This document shows, piece by piece, positions 27,011-36,729 of a stretch of 64,000 bases of DNA. This stretch comes from DATIKM01 sp035477595. Lineage in GTDB: Bacteria > Armatimonadota > Chthonomonadetes > Chthonomonadales > CAJBBX01. The stretch is from the NCBI GenBank assembly GCA_035477595.1, contig DATIKM010000038.1:15237-79236 (forward strand). The letters are read 5' to 3'. The first letter of the stretch is position 1, and each line of letters starts with the position of its first letter. Both the position numbers and the translations under genes were made by a program. The notes below the pieces were generated by a model. That model saw only the letters and a program-made list of their open reading frames with translations, was not told the DNA's origin and searched no databases.

Positions 27011-29044
27011 ATGAGGTCGATTCGATCATCCGTGTGGGCGCTGGTCCTCCTCACATGCATCGCGGGGCAGCAGACGCTCGCGCAGAGCGATCCCTACGAC
27101 GCGCTCCGCTCCTTTGACAACCAGAACCGCGTCGCCAGCGAGGCGATCCGCGCGCAGATCGTCGCCGCAGGGCGCGATGCGGCGGCGCTGGCGCGCGTGG
27201 AGGCGAGGCTGGCGGCGGTGCTCGCCGACCCGGCGACCACGCTCGCAGGCAAGCAGGAGGCGTGCCGGCTGCTCTGGCCGATCGGGACGGAGCGCTCCGT
27301 GCCGGCGCTCGCGAGACTGCTTGCGGCTGACGAGACCGCCGACATGGCGCGCTACGCGCTGGAGCGCAACACGACGCCCGCCGCAGCCCGGGCCCTTCGT
27401 GTCGCAGCGGCGGGCGCCACCGGCCGGCGACTCGTCGGGATTATCAACACCATCGGCGAGCGGCGCGATGCCGCCGCCGTGCCGCTGCTGCGCGGCCTGG
27501 TCCGCTCGCGGTTCCCGGAAGTGCACGACGCGGCGGTTGCTGCCCTGGGCAAGATCGGCACGCCCGCCGCAGTGGCCGTGCTGCGCTCGCGCCCGATAGC
27601 GAACCCCGAGGTGGCCCAGGCAATGCTGCAAGCCGCTGAGCGGCTGGCGGCCGCGGGCGACAGGCGGGGCGCCCTCGCGGTGCTCCGCCAGCTTGTCGGC
27701 CCGCCCCATGCGGTCACCACGCGCGGCGCGGCGCTGCACCGCCTGGCGGGTCTGGAGGGACCGGCGGCGGTCGGCGCCGCGCTTGCCGCCGCGAGGTCCG
27801 GCGATGCCTATCTGGCGCCCGTCGCGGCCCGGATCGCCGGCTCGCTTGCCGGCCCGGCGGCCACCCGCGCGTGCGTCCAGGTGCTCCCCGCCCTCCCGGA
27901 GGCGGTCCGAACGGTCATGCTCCTCGCGTTGGCGGACCGACGCGAGCCGGCGGCGCTCCCGTATGCCCTGCAGGCGATCAGGTCGGAGAGCGAGGCGCTT
28001 CGCCTCGCGGGTATCCGCACGGCGGCGGCGATCGGAGGCGCGCGGGCAGTGCCGGCGCTGGCGGAGGTGGCGGGAGGCACGCGGCAACCGGACCGGGGGG
28101 TCGCGCGCGAGGCGCTCGCGGGTATGGGCGGCAGGCCGGTCGAGGATGCGATCATCGCCGCGGGGCGCACAGGCACGCCCGAGGTGCGCGCCGCCATGAT
28201 GGCCGTGCTTGCTGAGCGCCCGAGCCCGGCCGCGACCGGCGCGCTGGTCCAGGCTTCCGGTGGCGAGCCCGCGTCGGTGGCCGCCGAGGCGACGCGGTCG
28301 CTCGGACGCGTCGGTGGCAGCGCTCAACTGCCCGGCCTGTTCCGCCTGCTGGTGGGCGGGAGTAGCGAACAGGTGCGCGAGGCGGCGCAGTCCGCCTTCA
28401 TCGCAGCGGCGCAGCGGCTGGGCGAGCGGGACAGCGCGGTCGGGCAGGCGACCGCTGCCATGGCCGCCGCGCCTGCCGACACCAAGACCGCGCTGATCTC
28501 CGTGATGGCGGAGCTCGGCGGCGACGCGGCGCTCCGGGAGCTGGAGGCGGCGACGCGATCCGGCGACGAGGACGTAAAGCATGCCGCAGTCGTGGCGCTT
28601 GCCGACACCTGGGCCGACGCGCGCCCCATGGGCACGCTCCTGGGCATCGCCAGGGAAGACCCCTCGAGGTCGCTCCGCGTGCAGGCGCTGCGGGGCTACC
28701 TGCGCCTTCTCGCGCAGGCGGACCGATCAGCCGCTGAGGAGAAGGTCGGCAAGGTTCGGGAAGCCCTCGCCGCCGCGGTGCGTCCCGAGGAGAAGCGACA
28801 GGCCCTCGGGATCCTCAGGGAGTGCCGCACGGAGTCCTCCATCGAGCTGGCGGCATCGCTCATGGATGACCCGGCTCTGCTCGAGGAGGCGGCCAGCACC
28901 GTGCTATACCTGGCTGCGCCGCAGAGGGTCGAGAACCGCGAGCTGGTGGCCGTGCGGGGCCCGCGCGCGACGGCTGCGCTCGACCGCGTGATCGAGAAGG
29001 CGACCGACAACAACCAGAGAGAGCTGGCCCGCCGGCTGCGCTGA
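27011..29044 (+). CDS. exported HEAT-repeat protein without DUF1080
   Basis: A 677-residue protein with a Sec signal (SSVWALVLLTCIAGQQTLAQ) followed almost entirely by HEAT repeats, such as IGTERSVPALARLL, VGIINTIGERRDAAAVPLLR and AALGKIGTPAAVAVL. These match the repeats of the HEAT-DUF1080 protein closely in order and wording, so the two are paralogues. It stops about where the DUF1080 domain would begin. It lies 35 bases after one Gfo/Idh gene and 31 before the next, so it is probably a partner or scaffold of exported oxidoreductases. The upstream ribosome binding site is weak (GAACAGGT). Confidence 0.8.
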   Translation: MRSIRSSVWALVLLTCIAGQQTLAQSDPYDALRSFDNQNRVASEAIRAQIVAAGRDAAALARVEARLAAVLADPATTLAGKQEACRLLWPIGTERSVPALARLLAADETADMARYALERNTTPAAARALRVAAAGATGRRLVGIINTIGERRDAAAVPLLRGLVRSRFPEVHDAAVAALGKIGTPAAVAVLRSRPIANPEVAQAMLQAAERLAAAGDRRGALAVLRQLVGPPHAVTTRGAALHRLAGLEGPAAVGAALAAARSGDAYLAPVAARIAGSLAGPAATRACVQVLPALPEAVRTVMLLALADRREPAALPYALQAIRSESEALRLAGIRTAAAIGGARAVPALAEVAGGTRQPDRGVAREALAGMGGRPVEDAIIAAGRTGTPEVRAAMMAVLAERPSPAATGALVQASGGEPASVAAEATRSLGRVGGSAQLPGLFRLLVGGSSEQVREAAQSAFIAAAQRLGERDSAVGQATAAMAAAPADTKTALISVMAELGGDAALRELEAATRSGDEDVKHAAVVALADTWADARPMGTLLGIAREDPSRSLRVQALRGYLRLLAQADRSAAEEKVGKVREALAAAVRPEEKRQALGILRECRTESSIELAASLMDDPALLEEAASTVLYLAAPQRVENRELVAVRGPRATAALDRVIEKATDNNQRELARRLR

Positions 29045-29075
29045 GCGGCGAGCGGGCCCTGACAGAGGGAGCGCC

Positions 29076-30356
29076 ATGGCAGACGTTCGGCCGCCAAGCC
29101 GCCGCGAGGCGCTGGCTGCCGGCCTCAGCGCCGCGGCGGGGCTCACGCTGGGCTCCGCCGCGAGAGCCCAGTCGGTGCCGCCGGGGGAGCGCCTGGGCAT
29201 TGGCCTGATCGGCGCAGGTAACATCGCGGGTGCGCACTTCTGGCCATCTCTGTCGTACCCGGACGTGCGGGTGGTCGGCGTGTGCGACGTGCACGAGGGT
29301 CGCATGCAGGCGATGGTGGACGTGGCGAACCGGCACTACGGCAGCACGGTGTGCCGCGGACACCGCGACTTCCGCGAGCTGCTCGCCCGGCCCGATGTGG
29401 ACGCGGTGTTCGTCTGCACGCCAGACCACTGGCATGCCATCCAGGTTATTGCGGCGGCACGGGCCGGGAAGCACATCTACGCGGAGAAGCCCCTCAGCCT
29501 GACCTTCGCCGAGGGCCGGGCGATGGTGGAGGCGGTACGCCGGCACGGCGTCTGTTTCCAGCATGGGACGCAGCAGCGGTCCGCTCCGGAGTTCCGCAGG
29601 GCGGCGGAACTCGTGCGCAACGGCCGCGCCGGGAAGATCCACACGGTCCGCGTGGCTGTCTCCGGCGGCCGCGAGTCCGGGTGGGGGCGCCCCAAGCCGC
29701 CACCGCCCCATATCGACTGGGACCTGTGGCTGGGCCCCGCGCCGCAAGCACCGTACTCCGATGAGCGCTTCGACACTCAGCACTGGTACTTCATCCAGGA
29801 CTACTCGGCCGGGGGCTTCATCTCGGGTTGGGGTGTCCACCACGTCGACAGCGCCCAGTGGGGCCTCGGCAAGGACCTGACAGGCCCGATGGAGATAGAG
29901 GGGCGAGCAGTCTTCCCCACTGACGGCATGTGCGACACGCCCATCACGTGGCATGTCCAGTACACGTACCCCGGCGTGCGGGTCATCTTTACCTCGGACA
30001 ACGAGCAGCGGTTCGGGGTGCGGTTCGAGGGCGATCGCGGTCAGGTGTTCGTCAACCGCGGCGAGTTCGTCACGTTACCAGCGTCCATCGGGCGCGAGCG
30101 CATCGGTCCCGACGAGACGCTCCTCTATCGAAGCGACAACCACCACCGCAACTGGATCGAGTGCATCCGGAGCGGCCGCGACCCCGTGGCGCCGGTCGAG
30201 GTGGCCCACCGCTCTCAGACGATCTGCATCCTGAGCGACATCGCGATCCGCCTGGGCCGCAAGGTGCGCTGGGACGCCGCTCGCGAGCGGATCGTGGGCG
30301 ACCCCGCGGCAAGCCAGATGCTCGCTCGCTCCATGCGCTCTCCCTGGCGGCTGTAG
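29076..30356 (+). CDS. Tat-exported Gfo/Idh/MocA family oxidoreductase
   Basis: A 426-residue protein with GAGGGAG before the ATG. The N-terminal twin-arginine stretch (SRREALAAGLSAAAGLTLG) precedes GIGLIGAGNIAGAHFW, the Rossmann motif. EKP is in YAEKPLSLTF, and the catalytic region is GGFISGWGVHHVDSAQWGLG. The ending SMRSPWRL matches the protein at 25.7-27.0 kb, and both share the DHWHAIQV/DHWHGVPA segment, so these are recent relatives. Third gene of the Gfo/Idh-HEAT-Gfo/Idh operon. Confidence 0.88.
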   Translation: MADVRPPSRREALAAGLSAAAGLTLGSAARAQSVPPGERLGIGLIGAGNIAGAHFWPSLSYPDVRVVGVCDVHEGRMQAMVDVANRHYGSTVCRGHRDFRELLARPDVDAVFVCTPDHWHAIQVIAAARAGKHIYAEKPLSLTFAEGRAMVEAVRRHGVCFQHGTQQRSAPEFRRAAELVRNGRAGKIHTVRVAVSGGRESGWGRPKPPPPHIDWDLWLGPAPQAPYSDERFDTQHWYFIQDYSAGGFISGWGVHHVDSAQWGLGKDLTGPMEIEGRAVFPTDGMCDTPITWHVQYTYPGVRVIFTSDNEQRFGVRFEGDRGQVFVNRGEFVTLPASIGRERIGPDETLLYRSDNHHRNWIECIRSGRDPVAPVEVAHRSQTICILSDIAIRLGRKVRWDAARERIVGDPAASQMLARSMRSPWRL

Positions 30357-30793
30357 GGGCGCCCGGCGGCGCATCGCCTGGCGTCGGGGGTGCGCAACGC
30401 AGGTAAGCGCGGCGCTCTGCCCCTCACGACGCGGCCGTAGCTCGACCAACAATTGGGATGATGCATTTGGCGCACCGACCGCGCATCCTGCACGTCATTA
30501 CGACCGATGGCGAGCCGAGGGCGCGCGTTGGCGCCGATGGCAAGGGTGTCTGTGGCTCCTGCGCAGCTCTGCCCTCTCGTGCACAGCGCAAAGGAGCATC
30601 GGGCCCGAGCTGCTGTCGCAGACCGGGCGGCCTGCTGACCTGCAGCCCGAACAGCCCTGGCGCAGTCTTGCGAGCATGGGCTCGTGACGCGACAGAAGGG
30701 ACAGACCAGGGCAGCCGCCGAGCCGAGCGTGCGTTTGTCGGCTGTCAGGCCGAACGAGTGGATGGCCATCCGAGCCGCACCGTGCGGCTGAGA
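30357..30793. other. 437-base gap without a recognisable gene
   Basis: Frames on both strands are low in complexity and match nothing I know. There is no strong ribosome binding site, tRNA-like fold or perfect hairpin. It separates the oxidoreductase operon from the discoidin-GT39 pair. Confidence 0.5.
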
Positions 30794-30802
30794 TGGTACA
30801 AT
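30794..30802 (+). promoter_or_regulatory. extended -10 promoter (TGG-TACAAT)
   Basis: TACAAT preceded by TGG lies about 57 bases before the TTG start at 30859. No good -35 box is present, which extended -10 promoters can do without. Confidence 0.4.
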
Positions 30803-30858
30803 GGGGACGCGTGCGGCGCATCAGGGGCGCCGCGCTGGTGATGCCAAGGAGTGCGATC

Positions 30859-31572
30859 TTGAGCCGATCGACGTTTCGCGCCTCACGGTGGTTGGGTGCC
30901 GGGCTCGCCTGGCTGCTGGTGGCCCCCGCAACCGTCGCTCTGATTCCCGAACCGGCGGCCGCGCAGGGCGAGACTGTGCCGCTGCCTATCACACTGCCCA
31001 GGCCCGTCTTTCCCGGCACACCACGAGATATCCCCGCGGGCACCTCGGTGGAGCGGACCGACGGCAGGCCCCGGGCCATCCCGCAGGTGCCAAGAGGTAC
31101 CGTGAATCTTGCGTTGAACCGCAAGGTTACCAGCAGCAGGGCCCCGTTCGCCTTCTCCCTCGATCTGGTTACCGATGGTAACAAGGAGGCGAGGGAGACC
31201 ACCGCGGTCGAGCTTCGGCCCGGTCTGCAGTGGGTGCAGATCGACCTCGGCGCCGTCGCCACAATCCATTATGTCTGCGTATGGCACTACCACCTGGAGC
31301 CGGTGGTGGTCCGCGACGTGATCGTGCAGCTGTCGAATGACCCCACCTTCCTCGACGGCGTCACCACGATCTTCAACAACGACCAGGACAACAGCGCGGG
31401 TCTCGGTGTGGGTAGGGACCGCGAGTACTTCGAGACGAGCGAAGGCCGGCTCATTCCGGCCAGGGGCGTCAAGGCGCGCTATGTCCGGCTCTACAGCCGC
31501 GGCAGCACGTTCAAGGACCCCCTTAATCGCTACACCGAAGTGGAAGTGTTCGGCCAGCAGTCTGCTCCATGA
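30859..31572 (+). CDS. exported discoidin-like (F5/8 type C) protein
   Basis: A 237-residue protein. The TTG at 30859 is chosen because AAGGAG lies seven bases upstream; in-frame starts at 30841 and 30793 lack such a site. A signal segment (WLGAGLAWLLVAPATVALI) is followed by a Pro-rich stretch and a galactose-binding-like jelly roll: NLALNRKVTSSR, ELRPGLQWVQIDLGAVATIH, VIVQLSNDPTF and KARYVRLYSRG near the end. This ordering fits the F5/8 type C family, which binds carbohydrate or surface ligands. Its stop overlaps the GT39 start by four bases, so the two proteins are translationally linked. Confidence 0.75.
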   Translation: MSRSTFRASRWLGAGLAWLLVAPATVALIPEPAAAQGETVPLPITLPRPVFPGTPRDIPAGTSVERTDGRPRAIPQVPRGTVNLALNRKVTSSRAPFAFSLDLVTDGNKEARETTAVELRPGLQWVQIDLGAVATIHYVCVWHYHLEPVVVRDVIVQLSNDPTFLDGVTTIFNNDQDNSAGLGVGRDREYFETSEGRLIPARGVKARYVRLYSRGSTFKDPLNRYTEVEVFGQQSAP

Positions 31573-33137
31573 TGCGCCGGTTCGCGTTCGCGGGAGCGCT
31601 CGCCCTGCTTGTGGCGGGCGCTCTCGCGATTCGTGTGCCCAACCTCGGCGACCGGCCGTTCCATGGCGATGAGAGCGTACACGCCGCCAAGTTCCGCGAC
31701 ATCTGGGAGCGCGGCGAGTACATCTACGACCCATACGAGTTCCATGGGCCCACCCTCTACTACGCCGCCCTTCCGGTAGCCAAGGCGCTGGGCCGGGAGC
31801 ACTGGGCCGACATCGGCGAGGCCGATTACCGCCTCGCCACGGTCATCGTCGGCACCCTCCTGCTGCTGTTCCTCGCGCTCATGCGGGACGCGCTGGGCCG
31901 CCGCGGCGCGCTGGTCTGCGCCCTCCTTCTTGCGCTCTCCCCGGCCTTCGTGTACTACAGCCGCCACTTCATTCAGGAGACCCTCCTCGTCGCCTTCACG
32001 TTGGGCCTGTTCGCCTGCGGCTGGCGCTGGACGCGATCGGGTCGCCTGGGCTGGGCGATAGCGGCTGGGGCTTCGGCCGGCATGATGGTCGCGACGAAGG
32101 AGACGGTTGTCCTCACCTTCGCTGCGCTCTGCATCGCGCTGGCTGTGGTCTGGTTCCGACAGCGAGCGAAGCGTGCCGTCAGGCCGTGGCGCGGTCACGC
32201 CGCCCTTGCCGCGGTGACGGCCCTGGTGGTGGCCGTGACGTTCCTCACCGGGTTCTTCTCGAATCTGGCAGCCCCTGTGGACTACCTTCGCTCCTATCTG
32301 CCTTGGGGAATGCGCGCGCACGCGACCGAGCTGCACGCCCACCCGTGGAGCTACTACCTCGCGATGCTGCTCTGGACCCACCGCGCGCCGGGTCCTGTGT
32401 GGAGCGAGGCGCTCATCGTCGGGCTCGCACTGGCCGGCGGGGTCGCCTGCTGGCGCGGGGCGAGCGCCATGGCGCCGGAGCGGGCCGCGTTCGGCCGCTT
32501 CATGGCAGTCTTCACCATCGCCATCACCGCGATCTACTCCGCGATCCCCTACAAGACGCCGTGGTGCGTGCTCACGCCGCTCCTTGGCATGGTGCTCCTG
32601 GCGGGACCCGGCGCCCTGGCGCTGGTGGCCGCCCTGCCGCGGCGATTCCTCCTTCGTCCCGTGGCGGTGACCATCGTTGCGGCGCTGACAGCCCAGCTCG
32701 GCTGGCAGGCGTGGCGCTCGAGCCAGCAGTACGCGACGGACACACGCAACCCCTACGTCTACGCGCAGACCATGGCGGATGTCCGCGGCATCGTTGCCCG
32801 CGTCGAGGAGCTGGCTCGCGAGCACCCGGATCGCATGGCAATGGTGGTGAAGGTCATCTCGGAGGACGCCTACTACTGGCCGCTGCCCTGGTACCTGCGC
32901 CGGATGCACAACGTGGGGTACTGGACCGAGATGCCGGAGACCCTCGATGCGCCCGTAGTGATCGCCTCGCCGCGCTTCGACGAGGCCCTCACCGCCAGAC
33001 TGGAAGCCACCCACCTGATGACCGGGTTCTTCGTCCTGCGGCCGCACGTCCTGCTGCAGGTGTGGGTGGACTTCCCGCTCTGGAGCCGCTACGTGGAGAA
33101 GCGGAGCCCGCGCCGGCCGGTGCGCATCGGCGAGTAG
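31569..33137 (+). CDS. GT39-type membrane glycosyltransferase, Agl23 family
   Basis: A 522-residue multi-spanning membrane protein. The first loop has RPFHGDESVHAAKFRDIWE, with the conserved acidic residues (DE) of GT39/PMT-type enzymes, followed by YDPYEFHGPTLYY. This wording matches the 'flippase activity-associated protein Agl23' family. About ten hydrophobic helices follow, and a hydrophilic domain forms the C-terminus. Such enzymes transfer sugars from lipid carriers outside the membrane. The ATG overlaps the discoidin gene stop (ATGA), suggesting that the discoidin protein is a partner or substrate. Confidence 0.85.
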   Translation: MMRRFAFAGALALLVAGALAIRVPNLGDRPFHGDESVHAAKFRDIWERGEYIYDPYEFHGPTLYYAALPVAKALGREHWADIGEADYRLATVIVGTLLLLFLALMRDALGRRGALVCALLLALSPAFVYYSRHFIQETLLVAFTLGLFACGWRWTRSGRLGWAIAAGASAGMMVATKETVVLTFAALCIALAVVWFRQRAKRAVRPWRGHAALAAVTALVVAVTFLTGFFSNLAAPVDYLRSYLPWGMRAHATELHAHPWSYYLAMLLWTHRAPGPVWSEALIVGLALAGGVACWRGASAMAPERAAFGRFMAVFTIAITAIYSAIPYKTPWCVLTPLLGMVLLAGPGALALVAALPRRFLLRPVAVTIVAALTAQLGWQAWRSSQQYATDTRNPYVYAQTMADVRGIVARVEELAREHPDRMAMVVKVISEDAYYWPLPWYLRRMHNVGYWTEMPETLDAPVVIASPRFDEALTARLEATHLMTGFFVLRPHVLLQVWVDFPLWSRYVEKRSPRRPVRIGE

Positions 33138-33319
33138 CCGCGCAGGCCCCCGTCACTCCGAGGCATGCGCCTCCTCACGCGTGCGCCGAAGGTCGTCACG
33201 AGGCAAGCGGCTGCGTTTGACCGCGACCGCCCCGCGCAGGTAGCCGAGGCGCCCGTGAGCGCGGTCTGAGCCCAGTGGCTCCCCCGGCTGGCCGTCGGTT
33301 GCCCCTTCGTCGGCTTGGC

Positions 33320-36300
33320 TCAGCCCTCAGTCGCGAGCGTGGCGAAGCTCGGAGCGGCCAGAAGCCCGGCAGGGAAGAGCATGTACGCCTCGGAGTATGC
33401 GCTGCCCTCTGTAAGGAAGTTGCCGGGCCCGTACCCGGCGGCATCGAGCGGAACCTGGTGCAGCGGGCCGAAGGTGTTCCGGCGGGTCAGGATCACTTCG
33501 AGCTCAACGGGTGCGCCGGCTGTTGCGGCTGCGGTGACGTCGGCCTCGTACGGCTGCCACGGGATGAGCGCTCGCTCGCCGCCGCCGGCTGCCACGACGC
33601 AGGCGGCACTGAACGCTGGCGTCCGCACCATGATGCGCTCGCCGGGCCCCGGGCGCGGTGGTGTGCCGACTGCGTAGCGGATGGCGCCGGAGTAGAAGGG
33701 CAGGCCCTGCGCCGTCACGTCGCCGACCGCGAGCGTCTCGGGCAGCGCCGTCAACTCGGAGCGCGACCCGCGCACCGCCACGCCGAACCCGCCAAGCAGA
33801 TAGACTGCCTCCAGCCCCATGTTCGCGTCGTAGGTGCACTCCAGCTCGACCGAGTTGGCGCCCTCGGCGAGCGCGCCCGACGGAAGCTCGAAGCGTCGGA
33901 AGCAGCGGTCGACCCACCACGGGCTCGCGCCACGCACATCGAGCGGCGTGCCGTTCACCCTCACGTCGAACCGGTCTGGCCGCTCGATGACCAACTCCAC
34001 AGGGCCTGCGGGCGGTAATGCCACGTCGAAGCCGAACCGGACCGCCACGCGCCCCAGCGGCGTCACGCCCTGCTGGCGGATGTACCACGGCTGAAGCATC
34101 TCGCCGCCGCGATGCGGCAGGCCGAAGTGGTCACGCACGGCGCGGTCCACCTTCAGGACCTCGCGCGCCGGCTGCCATGGGCCGTCGCCGATCCGCAGCT
34201 CCGCCATATCGAGGACGCAGACGTTCGGCTCTGCCAGCGTGTAGGCGAAGGGACCGGCAAGCTCGGCCGTGGAGCGCTCGCGCTGGCGGCTCGGCGCCTG
34301 AGGCGCACGGCCGAGGGCCGGCTCGAGCACCCAGAGCCGCTCGCCAGCGGGCGGGAAGTCGGTCGGGATGCGCGTCCAGCCATCCTCGACGAAGGCCTGG
34401 GTGGGTCGGCGCTCCCCGCGGAGGCAGTCCCACTCCTCGACGGCCATCTCACCGCGCACGCGCACGCTCGCACCGCTCACCGGGCTATCGCGGTCTACGT
34501 TCAGTGCGAAGGCCACGAGGCGCTCGCCATCCTCACGCATCTGCACGAACACGCTCTCTGGACGCCTGCCGTCTGTGAGCGTCACGCGCACGCACGGCGG
34601 GCTGGACGCCTCGCAGGCGGAGACCACCGCTTCGCGCTCCCACGGCGTGCGCGCCGTCCGCGCGGCGAGGTCTGCCGCGCCGGGAGCGGGGAGGGCGTCC
34701 ACGCAGGGCGGCGGCTCACCCGCGAAGACTACCGAGCCGCCGGCCGCCGCGAAGCGCTCCAGCAGACGCAGGGTGCTTGACCGCACCGTCGCCATGCCGC
34801 CGAGGACCACCGTCCGGTAGCTCGCTTCACCGATACGCAGCGCAGCGGCCTCGCCGGTGACGACCTCGCCGAGGCGGCCCATCATCTCCTCGTCGCCGTA
34901 GTCGAAGTCGATCTGGGCGCCCTGGAGCCAGTGGAAGAGCTCGGCGTACTTCCTCTCCAGGGCCTGGATAGCGGGCGCTGTCGCGCCGAGGAAGCGGGCC
35001 CAGCCAGGATGCACCTGGCACCACACGCTCTCCACCGGGCTGACGACCAGGGTGTCGCAGCGCGGCCGCCCCTGCGACATCAGCGCGCCGATGCGAGCGA
35101 AGTAGGTCTCCACGTGGTGGTACTCGGTCCACCACGCCGACTGGTGGAAGATGCTTGCGGGGAAGTCGCGCTTGGCTTCGCCCTCCATCGTGTACCACGA
35201 TAGGTGGTGGCAGCGCAGGTTGATGCCGAAGAGCGCTTGCCAGTCGCCCACCGCCTTGTGACCCTCGAAGGGCATCTGCCAGCCGGTGCATCCGTAGAGC
35301 TCCGAGAGCAGCCAGGGCCGCCCGAGCTGACGCGCCGCGGACTGAAGCTGCTTCGCCACCCAGTAGGCCCGGTTTCCCTCGGTCAGCAGGTCGATGCCGG
35401 GGTACTCCATGTGCTCGTAGCAGCGCATCATGGATCCGCACATCGAGGTCTGCGCGGCCAGCGAGTCCTCGTGGAGCACGTGTCCCGTGAGGATGATCCC
35501 GTGGTCGCGGCACCAGCGGTCCATGGGCTGCATGAAGCCCTCGAGGAAGAGCCGCTGCAGCATCTCGGTGAAGTGCCACTTGACCTGGCTGACCGGGCGG
35601 CCCTCCGGCTGCAGGAACAGCTCGGGGAGCCGCTCGAGCAGATCGTAGCCGAAGGCCTCGTGGAACCGGTGCGGCAGAGCGGCCGTCCACGGCGCCATGT
35701 GCTCGCCGTCGGGCCCCGCGCCGCCGAATGGGTCCATGAGCGCGCCGCGGTGGGGCTCGTCCGTGAAGATGCCCTTGATGCTCCGGCCCAGTCGGTCGCC
35801 GCAGCGCTCGCGGTAGCGCTCGTGGGTCACCTCGATGTAGCGCGCTGTGGCCTCCGGGTTCATGGTGTCCACGTACGTGGCGCCGTTGTAGAAGCTGCTC
35901 GGCGCCATCTCCCTTACGGTGAAGACGAGGGCGTGCAGGCTCCCCTCCAGCCCATCGCCGGGCGCCAGCAGCCTGGCGCCATGGACCGCCAGCCCGTCGC
36001 GCCGCGCAGCGAACACAGCGACGGCGTCGGGCGGCCACGTGAAGGCCGCAGCATCAACCGTGGCCATGTGGAGGTAGCGCATGCGGTAGCGGGGGTCGCG
36101 GGTCACGATGCCGCCAGCGGTACCGCTGGGCCAGCGGTCCTCGTCGTAGAGCCACGACTCCAGCCCCAGACGCTCGCCCTCGTCCGCGCATGCGTTGATG
36201 AGATCGAACCACTCGTCGCCCAGATACTCCGTCACCAGGCCGGTGCGCGAGTGCATGAAGAAACCGCCCATCCCCATGCGGTGCAGCACACCGATCTGCC

Positions 36301-36406
36301 GGAGCAGCTCGTCGCGGTCCAGCGCGCCGTTCCAGCTCCAGAACGGCTTGCCGCGGAACGCGGGGCCTGGATTGCGGAACAGGCTGAACAGCTCGTCGGT
36401 CGACAC
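33320..36406 (-). CDS. large glycoside hydrolase, GH106 (alpha-L-rhamnosidase)-like
   Basis: A 1028-residue protein starting at a GTG (36406) with AAGGAGG six bases upstream. The N-terminal catalytic region opens with KPFWSWNGALDRDELLRQI, then GGFFMHSRTGL and ESWLYDEDRWPSGTAGG, a pattern seen in GH106-related hydrolases. Likely catalytic Glu residues are in IFTDEPHRG and WLLSELYGCTGW. A glutamine-amidotransferase-like middle domain and two jelly-roll modules (DRFDVRVNGTPLDV, PVELEVILTRRNTFGPL) complete it. No signal peptide is visible, so oligosaccharides may be cleaved after uptake. Family assignment is tentative. Confidence 0.7.
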   Translation of the reverse strand: MSTDELFSLFRNPGPAFRGKPFWSWNGALDRDELLRQIGVLHRMGMGGFFMHSRTGLVTEYLGDEWFDLINACADEGERLGLESWLYDEDRWPSGTAGGIVTRDPRYRMRYLHMATVDAAAFTWPPDAVAVFAARRDGLAVHGARLLAPGDGLEGSLHALVFTVREMAPSSFYNGATYVDTMNPEATARYIEVTHERYRERCGDRLGRSIKGIFTDEPHRGALMDPFGGAGPDGEHMAPWTAALPHRFHEAFGYDLLERLPELFLQPEGRPVSQVKWHFTEMLQRLFLEGFMQPMDRWCRDHGIILTGHVLHEDSLAAQTSMCGSMMRCYEHMEYPGIDLLTEGNRAYWVAKQLQSAARQLGRPWLLSELYGCTGWQMPFEGHKAVGDWQALFGINLRCHHLSWYTMEGEAKRDFPASIFHQSAWWTEYHHVETYFARIGALMSQGRPRCDTLVVSPVESVWCQVHPGWARFLGATAPAIQALERKYAELFHWLQGAQIDFDYGDEEMMGRLGEVVTGEAAALRIGEASYRTVVLGGMATVRSSTLRLLERFAAAGGSVVFAGEPPPCVDALPAPGAADLAARTARTPWEREAVVSACEASSPPCVRVTLTDGRRPESVFVQMREDGERLVAFALNVDRDSPVSGASVRVRGEMAVEEWDCLRGERRPTQAFVEDGWTRIPTDFPPAGERLWVLEPALGRAPQAPSRQRERSTAELAGPFAYTLAEPNVCVLDMAELRIGDGPWQPAREVLKVDRAVRDHFGLPHRGGEMLQPWYIRQQGVTPLGRVAVRFGFDVALPPAGPVELVIERPDRFDVRVNGTPLDVRGASPWWVDRCFRRFELPSGALAEGANSVELECTYDANMGLEAVYLLGGFGVAVRGSRSELTALPETLAVGDVTAQGLPFYSGAIRYAVGTPPRPGPGERIMVRTPAFSAACVVAAGGGERALIPWQPYEADVTAAATAGAPVELEVILTRRNTFGPLHQVPLDAAGYGPGNFLTEGSAYSEAYMLFPAGLLAAPSFATLATEG

Positions 36407-36729
36407 GATGAGCCTCCTTCGCTGGCCGGAGCGGATGGTCGGCAGGTGGGTGGACCGCACCCGCGCGCGGGCCGCTGTCCGGGTAGGCGGCGGCGAGCGC
36501 GACGTGCTAGAATGCCGTCGATGATCCCATGCGAGCGACCCCGCTAAGATACCTCCGACTCGTTTCGGTGTTCTACCGCCCGAGCATCGAGACGCCCATG
36601 GAGTGCCTGGCCGACTTCCACACGCGGATCCTCGCGAGCCTGCTCGGGGCTGCCTGCAACCGTCGGCTCCCTATCACCGTGCCCGCCCCGGCCTGATGGG
36701 ACGGCTTGGCGCATCATGGAGAGGAGCGC
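36407..36729. other. 323-base divergent gap between the GH106-like and phosphohexomutase genes
   Basis: It holds a possible extended -10 (TGC-TAGAAT) at 36505-36513 on the plus strand, 215 bases before the mutase ATG. There is also a 55-codon frame at 36529-36696 without a ribosome binding site, which I do not call a gene. Nothing else stands out. Confidence 0.4.

Noticed and set aside
30458..30841. Plus-strand frame in the gap before the discoidin gene
   Set aside because: Low-complexity, no ribosome binding site, no family resemblance.
36529..36696. 55-codon frame upstream of the phosphohexomutase gene
   Set aside because: No ribosome binding site and no recognisable sequence.
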